64,000 nucleotides of DNA from Enhydrobacter aerosaccus. GTDB lineage: Bacteria > Pseudomonadota > Alphaproteobacteria > Reyranellales > Reyranellaceae. Location: positions 1 through 64,000 of the forward strand of contig CAIKZO010000006.1 in NCBI GenBank assembly GCA_903832005.1, given 5' to 3'. Position numbers and translations under genes: made by a program. Under the pieces are notes generated by a model that was not told where the DNA came from, searched no databases, and was given only the letters and a program-made list of their open reading frames with translations. This document shows, piece after piece, positions 54,984 through 63,659 of this stretch; positions within the stretch are counted from its first letter, which is position 1; the number at the start of each line of letters is the position of its first letter.

Positions 54984-56342
54984 ATGACCAACGATCTTTC
55001 CGCCAAGTGGGAATTGAGCCGGCGTAGTGTCTTGGGTGGATTGGGCGCAATCGGCGCCAGCCTGATGGCGAGCGGCGCCTTCGCGCAGCCGGCGGGTCCC
55101 TGGGCGACGCCGCCCAAGACCAAGGTCGATCGCCTCAACTTCGTGGTCTGGACCTACGGCGACATCTACACGCAGATCGCCAAGCGCTTCGAGGCCGACT
55201 GGGGCGTGCCGGTCGATTCGACGATCTCGTCGTTCAACGATCATCCGACCAAGCTCACGACCATGTTCGCGGCGGGCGAGAAGATCGACGTCTCGCAGTC
55301 CTCGCCCTTCTCCTTCCCCAACTTCGTGAGCCAGGGCCTGGTCGAGCCGCTCGACGACATGCCGGGCGCCGCAGACTACGCCAAGGACTTCACCACCTTC
55401 ACCAAGCAGGTGGCGACGGTGAACGGCAAGCTGATGGGCCTGCCCTACTTCGCCGCCGTCTGGGTATGGAATTACAATGCCGAGATGCTCGAGAAGCTCA
55501 AGATCGACAAGCCCTTCACGAGCTACGACGAGTTCACCGAGCACTGCGTGAAAGCCAAGAAGGACGGCGCGGCGCGCTATCCCGTGCTGTGGGTCGCAGG
55601 CGTCGGCCTCGAGCAGCTGCCGGGCACCTGGTACCAGATGACCTGGAACAAGGGCGGCACCTTCTTCGACAAGCAGGGCAACCACATGCTGGGCGCCGGC
55701 TCGATCGCGCGCGAGACGTTGAAGTGGTGGGCCAACACCTTCGAGAAGGGCCTCGACATCTCCGACCCCGAATCGCTCAAGGTCCAGTTCACGACCTCGG
55801 CCAAGGCCTTCGGTGCCGGCAAGAACCTCTATCGCGGCCCGAACCATCACTATGGCCTCAACGTCTGCAACGATCCCGCGCAGTCGCCGATGGCCGGCAA
55901 GATCAAGGTCATGGATTCGCCCGGCGACGGCAAGACCATCGCCGACGCGCACGTCTATTTCATCACCACGGCCAACCGGAACAAGGAATGGGCGTGGAAG
56001 CTGCTGCAGTATCTCGGCGGCAAGACCAAGGACGGCAACTACACGCAGGCCACCAGCCTCGCCAAGGATGCGATGCTAGGCTCGGGCTACACCTCGGTGA
56101 TGAACAGCGACGCGGTCAAGACCGGCTGGGCGCCGTGGGGCGACGTGCCGACCCTGCTCAAGATCTGGGACAAGTCGACCTACATCGGCGAGGTCTGCTC
56201 GTCGGTCTACCAGCCGTGGCACTTCCCCTGGACCGACCAGATGAACATCGAAGTGCAGAAGTGCCTGACCGGCCAGATCACGGCCGACGCCTGCTGCGAT
56301 AACCTGATCAAGGGCATCGCCGACGCCAAGCGCAAGGTCTGA
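54984..56342 (+). CDS. ABC sugar-type (family 1) substrate-binding protein
   Basis: A 452-residue periplasmic binding protein with a Tat-type signal (ELSRRSVLGGLGAIGASLM, cleaved after AFA). Length and features such as LNFVVWTYGDIYTQIAKRFEADWGVPV and the C-terminal QPWHFPWTDQMN fit CUT1 extracellular solute-binding family 1. GAGGGGGACC lies before the ATG. It is followed by two permeases but no ATPase. Cysteines (CC near 436) are atypical for the class. Confidence 0.87.
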   Translation: MTNDLSAKWELSRRSVLGGLGAIGASLMASGAFAQPAGPWATPPKTKVDRLNFVVWTYGDIYTQIAKRFEADWGVPVDSTISSFNDHPTKLTTMFAAGEKIDVSQSSPFSFPNFVSQGLVEPLDDMPGAADYAKDFTTFTKQVATVNGKLMGLPYFAAVWVWNYNAEMLEKLKIDKPFTSYDEFTEHCVKAKKDGAARYPVLWVAGVGLEQLPGTWYQMTWNKGGTFFDKQGNHMLGAGSIARETLKWWANTFEKGLDISDPESLKVQFTTSAKAFGAGKNLYRGPNHHYGLNVCNDPAQSPMAGKIKVMDSPGDGKTIADAHVYFITTANRNKEWAWKLLQYLGGKTKDGNYTQATSLAKDAMLGSGYTSVMNSDAVKTGWAPWGDVPTLLKIWDKSTYIGEVCSSVYQPWHFPWTDQMNIEVQKCLTGQITADACCDNLIKGIADAKRKV

Positions 56343-56412
56343 CGCCCTGACCTCACGCCGCTCCCGACCGTGGTGGCGACGCGAACTGTCGGCGGGACAG
56401 TTCGCGTTCGTC

Positions 56413-57270
56413 ATGAACGTGCCGACACTTCTCCTGCTGGGAGCGGTGCTGGCCTATCCGGTGATCTATGCCGGCTATCTGTCGTTCCATCGGGTGGGCC
56501 TCGCGCAATTGCGCCGGGGCGAGTTCGCCTTCAGCGGCTGGGACAACTACAGCCGTGTCCTCGAGGATCCCCTGTTCTGGACGGCGCTCAAGAACACGCT
56601 GATCTTCACCGCCGTCACCGTGACCAGCGAGATCGTGCTCGCGGTGGCGATTGCGCTGCTGATCAACCAGACCAGTGTCTGGACCTCGCGCGTCACACGC
56701 TTTTTGATCCTGCTGCCCTACGCCGTGCCGCCGATCGCCAACGGGCTGATCTGGGCCTTCATGTACAGTTTCCAGTTCGGCTTCCTGAACCGGCTGCTGT
56801 TCGCGACCGGTCTCGTGCACGATCCGGTGAACTGGTCGGGCAATCCCGACACCGCCCTCTATGCCGTGGCCGTGCCCTATGTCTGGCGCACGCTCCCCTT
56901 CGCCATCATCCTGGTGCATGCGGCCCTGCAGGGCATCCCGCGCGAGCTCTACGAGCAGGCCGCGATCGACGGCGCCAATGCCTGGCACCGCTTCCGGCGG
57001 ATCACGATGCCGATGCTGCGCCAGATCATCGCCATCATCCTGATCCTGCGCACCGCGTTCGCTTTCGCCGTGTTCGAGGAGATCCTCGCCATCACCCAGG
57101 GCGGCCCGGGCGACGCCACCTGGGTTGCGGCCTGGTACAGCTACAAGATCACCTTCGCCCCGCCCAACAACTTCGGCATGGGCTCGGCCTCGGCCTACAT
57201 CCTGGCGCTGATGATCGGCGCCATCGCGCTGGTCTACATGCGCTTCATCTACCGGCGCGTGACGCTCTGA
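56413..57270 (+). CDS. ABC transporter permease (CUT1, MalF-like)
   Basis: A 285-residue inner-membrane permease from ATG 56413, with six helices and EAA loop YEQAAIDGANAWHRFRRITMPML. The open frame continues upstream, and residues read from a CTG at 56347 (SRRSRPWWRRELSAGQFAF) look like the basic N-terminus of such permeases, so the true start may be that CTG. No good ribosome binding site marks either. Confidence 0.85.
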   Translation: MNVPTLLLLGAVLAYPVIYAGYLSFHRVGLAQLRRGEFAFSGWDNYSRVLEDPLFWTALKNTLIFTAVTVTSEIVLAVAIALLINQTSVWTSRVTRFLILLPYAVPPIANGLIWAFMYSFQFGFLNRLLFATGLVHDPVNWSGNPDTALYAVAVPYVWRTLPFAIILVHAALQGIPRELYEQAAIDGANAWHRFRRITMPMLRQIIAIILILRTAFAFAVFEEILAITQGGPGDATWVAAWYSYKITFAPPNNFGMGSASAYILALMIGAIALVYMRFIYRRVTL

Positions 57271-58157
57271 TGTTCAAGCCCTCGCCCACCACCCGGCTGA
57301 TCCTGCACCTCGCCAACCTGATGGTGATCGTGTTCATCCTGCTGCCGCTGGTCGCGGTGTTCATCGGCGCCATCCAGTCCGAGAAATCGCTGCAGGCCGA
57401 CACGCGCCGCGTCCTGCCGGCCGAAGTCACCGCCGACAACTTCGTGGTCATCCTCACCAAGGGCGAGCAGAAGGGCCGCATCTTCGACCAGGCGACTTAT
57501 CTTCCCGAAAACATCAAGAGTTTCTATGCCGCCTTCGCCAACTCCGCGATCGTGTCGGTGTCGGTGACGTTGCTGACGCTGCTGTTCGGCTCGCTCTCGG
57601 CCTACACGATCGCCCGCCAGCGCTTCCGATGGACGCTGTTCCTGATGCAGGCCAACATCGTCGCGCGCTTCGTGCCGGTGATCGTGCTGATGATCCCGCT
57701 CTACGTCGTGATGCGCTCGTTCGGTGCACTCAACTCTTTGTCGGGCGTGATCGTGGCAGAGACCGGCTTCCTCCTACCTTACGCCATCCTGATCCTGGCG
57801 CCGTATTTCGATACGATCCCTGCCGAACTCGAGGAAGCCGCCCGCATCGACGGTTGCTCGCGGTTGCGCGCCTTCATCTACATCGTGATTCCGCTGGCCA
57901 CACCCGCGCTGGCCGCCTGCGGCGTGATCATCTTCATCATCTCCTGGCACGAGTTGCTAATCCCGCTGATCCTGAACGCGCGGCCCGACTTCATGACGCT
58001 CCCCGTGGTGATCGCGAGCCTGGTGGGCGACGTGCACGTGTTCTTCAACCTGATGATGGCGATCTGCCTGCTGGCGCTCGCTCCTACCGTCGTGCTGGTA
58101 GCGCTACTGCAAAAATACATCGTCGAGGGGCTCGCGGCGGGCGCGGTAAAGGGCTGA
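57270..58157 (+). CDS. ABC transporter permease (CUT1, MalG-like)
   Basis: A 295-residue partner permease. EAA loop ELEEAARIDGCSRLRAFIYIVIPL is intact. ATG 57270 overlaps the TGA of the previous gene (TGATG). A long periplasmic loop (residues 35-85) follows helix 1. The ATPase must come from elsewhere, since none is encoded between here and the next operon. Confidence 0.88.
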   Translation: MFKPSPTTRLILHLANLMVIVFILLPLVAVFIGAIQSEKSLQADTRRVLPAEVTADNFVVILTKGEQKGRIFDQATYLPENIKSFYAAFANSAIVSVSVTLLTLLFGSLSAYTIARQRFRWTLFLMQANIVARFVPVIVLMIPLYVVMRSFGALNSLSGVIVAETGFLLPYAILILAPYFDTIPAELEEAARIDGCSRLRAFIYIVIPLATPALAACGVIIFIISWHELLIPLILNARPDFMTLPVVIASLVGDVHVFFNLMMAICLLALAPTVVLVALLQKYIVEGLAAGAVKG

Positions 58158-58217
58158 CGACACCAGCCGCCCTGCCTATGATCCGGCGTTCTCAATCAGA
58201 CCAAGGAAACGCCCAAA

Positions 58218-59003
58218 ATGTCGTCGAACATGCTGAAAAAGCGCCTTCAGGCCGGCAAGGCCTGCGTCAATGCCTGGCTCGCCATCCCGAGCGGCTTCTC
58301 GGCCGAGGTCATGGCGGGCTGCGGCTGGGACGCCGTCACCGTCGACATTCAGCACGGCGTGCAGGACTACCAATCGATGGTCCAGTGCTTCCAGGCGATG
58401 GACAAGTATCCGATCACGCCGCTGGTGCGCGTGCCGTGGAACGAGCCTGGCATCATCGGCAAGGTGCTGGACGGCGGCGCCTGGGGCGTGATCTGCCCGA
58501 TGGTGAACAACGCTGCCGAAGCCAAGGCGCTGGTCTCCTATTCGCTCTATCCGCCGAAGGGCAAGCGCTCGAACGGCCCGATCCGCGCCGGCGCCTACGG
58601 CGAGGCCACGCCCTATCAGGCGACGGCCAACGACGAAGTGCTGATCATCCCGATGATCGAGACGCAGGAAGCGATCGATAACATCGACGCCATCCTCGAC
58701 GTGCCGGGCGTGAGCGGCATCTATGTCGGCCCGTCCGACCTCGGCCTGTCGCTAGGCTTGAAGCCGATGCTCGACCGCGAGGAGCCGCAGGTCCTGAAGA
58801 TCTACGAGAAGCTCACCTCGGCCTGCAAGAAGCGCGGCCTGTTCGCCGGCATCCACAACGGCACGCCAACCTACGCCGCACGCGCCTTCGGTATGGGCTT
58901 CCAGCTCTGCACAATCGCCAACGACTCGGGCCTGCTGGCGATGGCCGCCAAGAACGCCGTCAACGGCTTCCGCAAGGAAGTCGGGCCCAGCGCAGAAAAG
59001 TAA
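58218..59003 (+). CDS. HpcH/HpaI-family aldolase
   Basis: A 261-residue metal-dependent class II aldolase of the 2-keto-3-deoxy-sugar-acid / 4-hydroxy-2-oxovalerate type. AEVMAGCGWDAVTVDIQHG, VRVPWNEPGIIGKVLDGGAWGVICPMVN, IPMIETQEAID and GIYVGPSDLGLSLG hold the metal and substrate residues. It splits a 2-oxo acid to pyruvate and an aldehyde. AAGGAAAC lies before the ATG. It follows the sugar-type permeases by 60 bases, so the imported compound may be a sugar acid. Confidence 0.88.
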   Translation: MSSNMLKKRLQAGKACVNAWLAIPSGFSAEVMAGCGWDAVTVDIQHGVQDYQSMVQCFQAMDKYPITPLVRVPWNEPGIIGKVLDGGAWGVICPMVNNAAEAKALVSYSLYPPKGKRSNGPIRAGAYGEATPYQATANDEVLIIPMIETQEAIDNIDAILDVPGVSGIYVGPSDLGLSLGLKPMLDREEPQVLKIYEKLTSACKKRGLFAGIHNGTPTYAARAFGMGFQLCTIANDSGLLAMAAKNAVNGFRKEVGPSAEK

Positions 59004-59033
59004 CACCAACGGGTAACAGGGCTGAAAAGCCAC

Positions 59034-59049
59034 TGGCACGCGGTTTGCT
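59034..59049 (+). promoter_or_regulatory. sigma-54 (RpoN) promoter of the formamidase gene
   Basis: TGGCACGCGGTTTGCT is a full match to TGGCACGN4TTGCT, with GG at 59035-59036 and GC at 59047-59048 (10 bases between). The start of transcription would fall near 59060, leaving a 23-base leader with GGAGGAAG before the ATG. Nitrogen-controlled (NtrC-type) activation is the usual partner for amidase genes. Confidence 0.8.
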
Positions 59050-59082
59050 CCTCCGCTGGAAAATCAACCGGCGGAGGAAGCG

Positions 59083-60114
59083 ATGAGCGGACTGGGCGGC
59101 CTGAACAAAGCGCCTGACGGCGTCGTCATCGGCTTGGTGCAGATCCAGAACCCGACCGTCGTCACGCCCGCCGATCTCGCGCACCAGACCAGCCGCATCT
59201 GCGAACTTGTCGGCAAGGCCCGGCGCAACATGGCGACCATGGATCTGGTCGTCTTCCCGGAATATTCGCTGCACGGCCTGTCGATGGACACCAATTCGGC
59301 GATCATGTGCCGGGTCGACGGACCGGAGGTCGAGCACTTCCGCGGCGCCTGCATATCGAATGACATCTGGGGCTGCTTCTCCATCATGGAGTTCAATCCC
59401 CACGGCAATCCGTTCAACACCGGCCTGATCATCGACAACAAGGGCGAAATCAAACTCTATTACCGCAAGATGCACCCCTGGGTGCCGGTCGAGCCGTGGG
59501 AACCGGGCGATCTCGGCATTCCGGTGTGCGACGGACCGAACGGGTCGAAGCTCGCGCTGATCATCTGCCACGACGGCATGTTCCCCGAGATGGCGCGCGA
59601 GAGCGCCTATCGTGGCGCCAACATCATGATCCGCACGGCGGGCTATACCGCGCCGATCCGCCAGAGCTGGCACTTCACCAACCAGTCGAACGCCTTCTGC
59701 AACCTGATGTACACGGCGTCGGTGTGCCTGGCCGGCAGCGACGGCTCGTTCAATTCGATGGGCGAAGGCATGATCGTGAACTACGACGGCACGCCGCTGG
59801 TGAGCGGCAACGGCATCCCCGACGAAATCATCACCGGCGAGATGCGGCCGAAATTGTGCGATGAGGCGCGCCTGCACTGGGGTGTCGAGAACAACATCTA
59901 CCAGTTCGGCCATCGCGGCTATGTCGCGGTGAAGGGCGGCGCGCGCGACTGCCCCTACACCTACATGACCGATCTGGTGGCTGGGCAATATGAGTTGCCG
60001 TGGGAGCGCCAAGTCAAGGTGACCGACGGCACGAGCTGCGGCTTCAAGGCGCCGACGCGGACCTTCAAGCCGGTGCCGTCGACCCTGGTGCCGAAGAAGC
60101 TGGCCGCGGAGTAG
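59083..60114 (+). CDS. amiF: formamidase (nitrilase superfamily)
   Basis: A 343-residue cytosolic amidase of the AmiE/AmiF group, which hydrolyses formamide to formate and ammonia. The catalytic Glu-Lys-Cys set is E60 (VVFPEYS), K129 (YYRKMHPW) and C162 (IICHDGM), with E137 as the second glutamate known from Helicobacter AmiF. Spacing, LAGSDGSFNSMGEG, GVENNIYQFGHRGYVA and the length match AmiF better than AmiE. GCGGAGGAAG precedes the ATG, and a consensus sigma-54 promoter lies 34 bases upstream, so nitrogen limitation is the likely inducer. Confidence 0.9.
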   Translation: MSGLGGLNKAPDGVVIGLVQIQNPTVVTPADLAHQTSRICELVGKARRNMATMDLVVFPEYSLHGLSMDTNSAIMCRVDGPEVEHFRGACISNDIWGCFSIMEFNPHGNPFNTGLIIDNKGEIKLYYRKMHPWVPVEPWEPGDLGIPVCDGPNGSKLALIICHDGMFPEMARESAYRGANIMIRTAGYTAPIRQSWHFTNQSNAFCNLMYTASVCLAGSDGSFNSMGEGMIVNYDGTPLVSGNGIPDEIITGEMRPKLCDEARLHWGVENNIYQFGHRGYVAVKGGARDCPYTYMTDLVAGQYELPWERQVKVTDGTSCGFKAPTRTFKPVPSTLVPKKLAAE

Positions 60115-60945
60115 TCACTCCTTGTGCGCGGTGTGCCATCTCAGCATGCGGCGCTCGACCAGCGAGATCACGCCGAAAAACGCCGCCGAGAAGATCGAGC
60201 CGACGACGATCGTGGCGTAGAGCAGCGGTGAATCGAAGTTGAAGGTCGCCTGTAGGATCAGCGCGCCGATGCCCTGGGTCGAGCCGATCCACTCGCCGAC
60301 GATAGCGCCAATCACCGCCGTCGAGGCCGCGATCTTGAGCGCCGAGAAGAGATACGGCAGCGCGTTGGGCACGCGGATCCGGAGGAAGACCTCGCCGGGC
60401 GACGCCGACAGGACATGCATCAGCTCGATCTGCTCGGGCCGCACGTCGCGCAGGCCGCGCGTCATGTTCACCAGGGTCGGGAAGAAGCAGATGATGGCTG
60501 CGACCGCGATCTTCGGCTCCATGCCGTTGCCCAGTAGCAACACCAGGATCGGCGCCTTGGCGACGACCGGGATCGAGTTGATCATGACGGCGACGGGAAA
60601 CATCGCCTCCTCCACGGTCTTGCGCCAGACGAAGACCGTGGCGACGACGATGGCGGCGAGATTGCCCAACGCGAAACCCAGCACCGACTCGATGGCGGTC
60701 GGCAGCAGGTTCGTCATCAGGATGCCGAAGCGCTCGTACAGCACCGCGGCCACTGCCTGCGGCGAGGGCGCGATGAAGGGCTTGATGTCGAACAGCTTGA
60801 TCGATTCCGACCAGGCGAACAGGAGCACGAGGACGGCGACAACCGGCAGGAGGATCCGGCGCCCAGCGAGATAACGCCGGCGAGCGCGATAGCGCGCCGC
60901 GGCTTCGGTATCAGCGACGAAGGCCCCCGGAACCTGAGCGGCCAT
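60115..60945 (-). CDS. ABC transporter permease, SsuC/TauC-type
   Basis: A 276-residue permease for the nitrate/sulfonate/taurine class, with EAA loop RPEQIELMHVLSASPGEVFLRIRVPNALP. ATG overlaps the ATPase TGA by one base. It directly follows the end of the formamidase gene on the opposite strand. Works with the ATPase at 60945 and probably with the divergent binding protein at 62646. Confidence 0.9.
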   Translation of the reverse strand: MAAQVPGAFVADTEAAARYRARRRYLAGRRILLPVVAVLVLLFAWSESIKLFDIKPFIAPSPQAVAAVLYERFGILMTNLLPTAIESVLGFALGNLAAIVVATVFVWRKTVEEAMFPVAVMINSIPVVAKAPILVLLLGNGMEPKIAVAAIICFFPTLVNMTRGLRDVRPEQIELMHVLSASPGEVFLRIRVPNALPYLFSALKIAASTAVIGAIVGEWIGSTQGIGALILQATFNFDSPLLYATIVVGSIFSAAFFGVISLVERRMLRWHTAHKE

Positions 60946-61724
60946 CAGCAGGTCTCCAGCACGCGCCGCAGGTGGCCGGCGAGCGTGGTGAATTCAGGCG
61001 TCTCGCGCTGACTGAGATGACGCGGCATGGGCAGGGTCACGGGCACCAACTCGCGCACCCGGCCCGGCCGCGCCGCCAACAGCAGGACCTGCTGGCCAAG
61101 GAAGGCAGCCTCGTAGATCGAGTGGGTCACGAACACGATTGTCGTGCCGGTCGTCTCCCAGAGCTGCAGCAACTCCTCGTTCAGCCGGTCGCGCGTGATC
61201 TCGTCGAGCGCGCCGAACGGCTCGTCCATCAACAGGAGCCGCGGCCCCGAGACCAGTGCCCGCGCGATCGCCACCCGCTGGCGCATGCCGCCCGACAGTT
61301 CATGCGGAAAGGCGTTTTCCCAGCCGGCGAGACCGACCAGTTCCAGCAACTCCTTCGGGGCGCGCGCCCCAGGCAGGGCTTTGCCGCCGCCTACTTCGAG
61401 CGGCAGGGTGACGTTGTCGAGCACCGTGCGCCACGGCAGCAGCGCCGGATCCTGGAAGACGAAACCGATCTCGCGCTTGAGCCGCGCCGCCGCCGGTGTG
61501 CCGCCCAGCACGGTGATGCGGCCGCCGGTGGGCGCGATCAGGTCGGCCATGACGCGCAGCAGGGTCGATTTCCCGCAACCCGACGGCCCCAGCAAGGTGA
61601 GGAAACTGCCGCGCGGAATCGTGAGGTCGATATTCTCGAGCGCCGTGACCGTGCCGCGCTCCGTGGTGAAGCGGACGCCTACTCCTTCACAAAAGACGGC
61701 TGCTTCAGGCAATGGCTGCTTCAC
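60945..61724 (-). CDS. ABC transporter ATP-binding protein, SsuB/TauB-type
   Basis: A 259-residue ATPase. GPSGCGKS, VFQDPALLPWRTV, LSGGMRQR, LLLMDEPFGALD and FVTHSIYEA are complete. The GTG start (61724) lies inside the end of the dioxygenase gene (20-base overlap) and keeps the frame to the conserved N-terminus. Energises uptake of a small anion or heterocycle, class only. Confidence 0.9.
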   Translation of the reverse strand: MKQPLPEAAVFCEGVGVRFTTERGTVTALENIDLTIPRGSFLTLLGPSGCGKSTLLRVMADLIAPTGGRITVLGGTPAAARLKREIGFVFQDPALLPWRTVLDNVTLPLEVGGGKALPGARAPKELLELVGLAGWENAFPHELSGGMRQRVAIARALVSGPRLLLMDEPFGALDEITRDRLNEELLQLWETTGTTIVFVTHSIYEAAFLGQQVLLLAARPGRVRELVPVTLPMPRHLSQRETPEFTTLAGHLRRVLETC

Positions 61725-62568
61725 TCACCGGGTCGCCGGCAATACGCGTGTGCCACATCACGCGCGGCTGGGTCATATCGAACGGCGTCGCCTGGTGCAG
61801 CAGGCAGCGATTGTCCCAGATCACCGCGTCGCCCGGCCGCCAGTCGTGATGATAGACGCGCGGCGCCTGGCAGGCGAAGTCGATCAACTCCTGCAGCAGG
61901 TCGCCCGACTCCGCCGCCGTCAGCCCCGGGACGTCGTGCGCATGGCGGCCGATCAGCAGCGACTTGCGACCGGTATCGGGATGCACCTTGACCAGCGGCC
62001 GCAGCACATCCTCGTCCCCCGCGAAGCCCAGCTTGCGGTAATCCTCGGTGTCCTTCTTCGGCTGGTGGCCGATCTTCGCCTGGCTGTAGTGCAGCGAGTG
62101 ATAGGCCTTGAGCGATGCGATCCTGGTCTGCGTCGCCGCGTCGAGCGCATCGTAGGCCGCGCGCATGTCGGCCCAGCCGGTATGGCCGCCGATCGTCGGC
62201 ACGACCTCGGCGCTGAACACCGCGCCCTTGGCCTGGATCGGCTTGAAGGTGCTGTCGGCGTGCCAGCCCTCGTTGCCCTTCAGGATCTTGACCACGTCGT
62301 CGCCGGCATCGGCCTCCAGGCGCAGCGTGCCGTCCTCGCGCACATTGCTAACCGGCCCCATCTCGAATTCGAGCGCGCCGAAGCGCTTGGCGAAGGCGAT
62401 CTGCTCGTCCTTCTTCAGATACTGGCCGGGAAAGATCAGCAACGCGTACTCGAGCCAGGTGTCGTGCAGGGCCTTCCACGTGGCGTCGTCGATCCCGGCG
62501 AGCTTGAGGCCAGTGACGACAGCACCGAAGGAAGCGTCGACCGGTTGAACGTCGAAAGCCTGTACCAT
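61705..62568 (-). CDS. TauD/TfdA-family dioxygenase (third)
   Basis: A 287-residue Fe(II)/2-oxoglutarate oxygenase. GWHADSTF supplies the HxD pair, LHQATPF the distal histidine and RVMWHTRI the arginine. GAGGCTCC precedes ATG 62568. It is encoded with the Ssu/Tau-type ABC genes, so a sulfonate or similar compound is an obvious candidate, but the divergent deaminase-like gene argues for an N-compound as well. Confidence 0.9.
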   Translation of the reverse strand: MVQAFDVQPVDASFGAVVTGLKLAGIDDATWKALHDTWLEYALLIFPGQYLKKDEQIAFAKRFGALEFEMGPVSNVREDGTLRLEADAGDDVVKILKGNEGWHADSTFKPIQAKGAVFSAEVVPTIGGHTGWADMRAAYDALDAATQTRIASLKAYHSLHYSQAKIGHQPKKDTEDYRKLGFAGDEDVLRPLVKVHPDTGRKSLLIGRHAHDVPGLTAAESGDLLQELIDFACQAPRVYHHDWRPGDAVIWDNRCLLHQATPFDMTQPRVMWHTRIAGDPVSEAAIA

Positions 62569-62581
62569 TGGAGCCTCGATT

Positions 62582-62597
62582 TGGTCCGTGTCTTGCT
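62582..62597 (+). promoter_or_regulatory. weak sigma-54-like promoter candidate
   Basis: TGGTCCGTGTCTTGCT keeps GG and GC at the right 10-base spacing and the TTGCT block, but TGGTCCG matches TGGCACG at 5 of 7. Start of transcription would be near 62609, 37 bases before the binding-protein ATG. Confidence 0.25.
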
Positions 62598-62645
62598 GCA
62601 CTCTATCGTGGTCGTCGCGGGCCACACAATCGGGGAGGACGGGAA

Positions 62646-63659
62646 ATGCGCCGCCGCACGTTGCTCACAGGGGCTGCTGCCACCGCGGCCGCCGCCGCAA
62701 ATCTCCTGCCGGCGGGCGGCTTCGCCCAGGCCAAGACCCAGACCGTGAACCTCCAGCTCGGCTGGCTCGCCTCCAACAACAATATCGGCGAGGTGATGGC
62801 CAAGCACATGGGCTACTACGAGGAGGAGAAGCTCAACGTCGTGATCCAGCCGGGCGGGCCCAGCATCGACGGCGTGGCGATCGTGGCCTCCGGCCGCTGC
62901 GAGGTCGGCCAGATCTCGTCCAGCCCCTCGCTGATGTTGGCGGCATCGCAGAAGATCCCCGTGAAGTGCTTCGCCACCGAACTGCAGCAGCATCCCTACG
63001 CCTTCTTCTCGCTGGCCAAGAAGCCGATCCGCTCGGCCAAAGACATGATCGGCAAGAAGATCGGCATCCAGGCGACCGGCAAGATCCTGCTCTCGGCACT
63101 GCTCAAGAAGAACGGCATCGCCGAGAAGGATGTCGAGGTCCTGATCATCGGCTCGGAGATGACGCCGCTGCTGACCGGCCAAGCCGATGCGGTGGCCGGT
63201 TGGGTCACGAATACGTCGGCGCTAAAGCCGCTCGGCGCCGACCGCGTCGACCTCCGCCTGTGGGATGCCGGCGTGCAGCTCTATGCGCTGCCGCTCTATG
63301 CGACCAAGGACACGATCGAGAAAAAGCCGGCGATGCTGGCCGGCTTCCTGCGGGCCACCGCGCGGGGCTGGGCCGCGGCGCGCGCCGAGCCGGAGAAATC
63401 CGTCGATTTCCTGATCAAGGAGTATCCGAACTTCAAGCGCGACGACGAGATCGAGGGCGTGAAGGCCCTGCTGCCGTTCGGCTTCAACGCCAGCACCAAG
63501 GCCAACGGCTGGGGCGCCTTCGATACCACCGTGTGGGCCGACCAGATCAAGCTCTACGACGACCTGAAGCAGTTTACGGCGGGCGCGCCCAGGCTCGACG
63601 ACGTGATCGCGACGTCGATCCTCGACGCGACCAAAGACGTCCGCTCGAAGATCGGCTGA
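62646..63659 (+). CDS. NMT1/SsuA-type ABC substrate-binding protein
   Basis: A 337-residue binding protein with a Tat-type signal MRRRTLLTGAAATAAAAANL (cleaved after GGFA). The mature part (VNLQLGWLASNNNIGEVMAKHMGYYEEEKLNVVIQPGG) is of the NMT1/thiamine-precursor/pyrimidine class. GGGGAGGACGGGAA precedes the ATG. It probably feeds the divergent SsuBC-type permease and ATPase and is coupled to the downstream deaminase-like gene (TGATG). Confidence 0.9.
   Translation: MRRRTLLTGAAATAAAAANLLPAGGFAQAKTQTVNLQLGWLASNNNIGEVMAKHMGYYEEEKLNVVIQPGGPSIDGVAIVASGRCEVGQISSSPSLMLAASQKIPVKCFATELQQHPYAFFSLAKKPIRSAKDMIGKKIGIQATGKILLSALLKKNGIAEKDVEVLIIGSEMTPLLTGQADAVAGWVTNTSALKPLGADRVDLRLWDAGVQLYALPLYATKDTIEKKPAMLAGFLRATARGWAAARAEPEKSVDFLIKEYPNFKRDDEIEGVKALLPFGFNASTKANGWGAFDTTVWADQIKLYDDLKQFTAGAPRLDDVIATSILDATKDVRSKIG

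Noticed and set aside
59020..59031. GGCT-GAAA-AGCC mini-hairpin upstream of the formamidase
   Set aside because: Stem of only four pairs with no T-run; could be chance.
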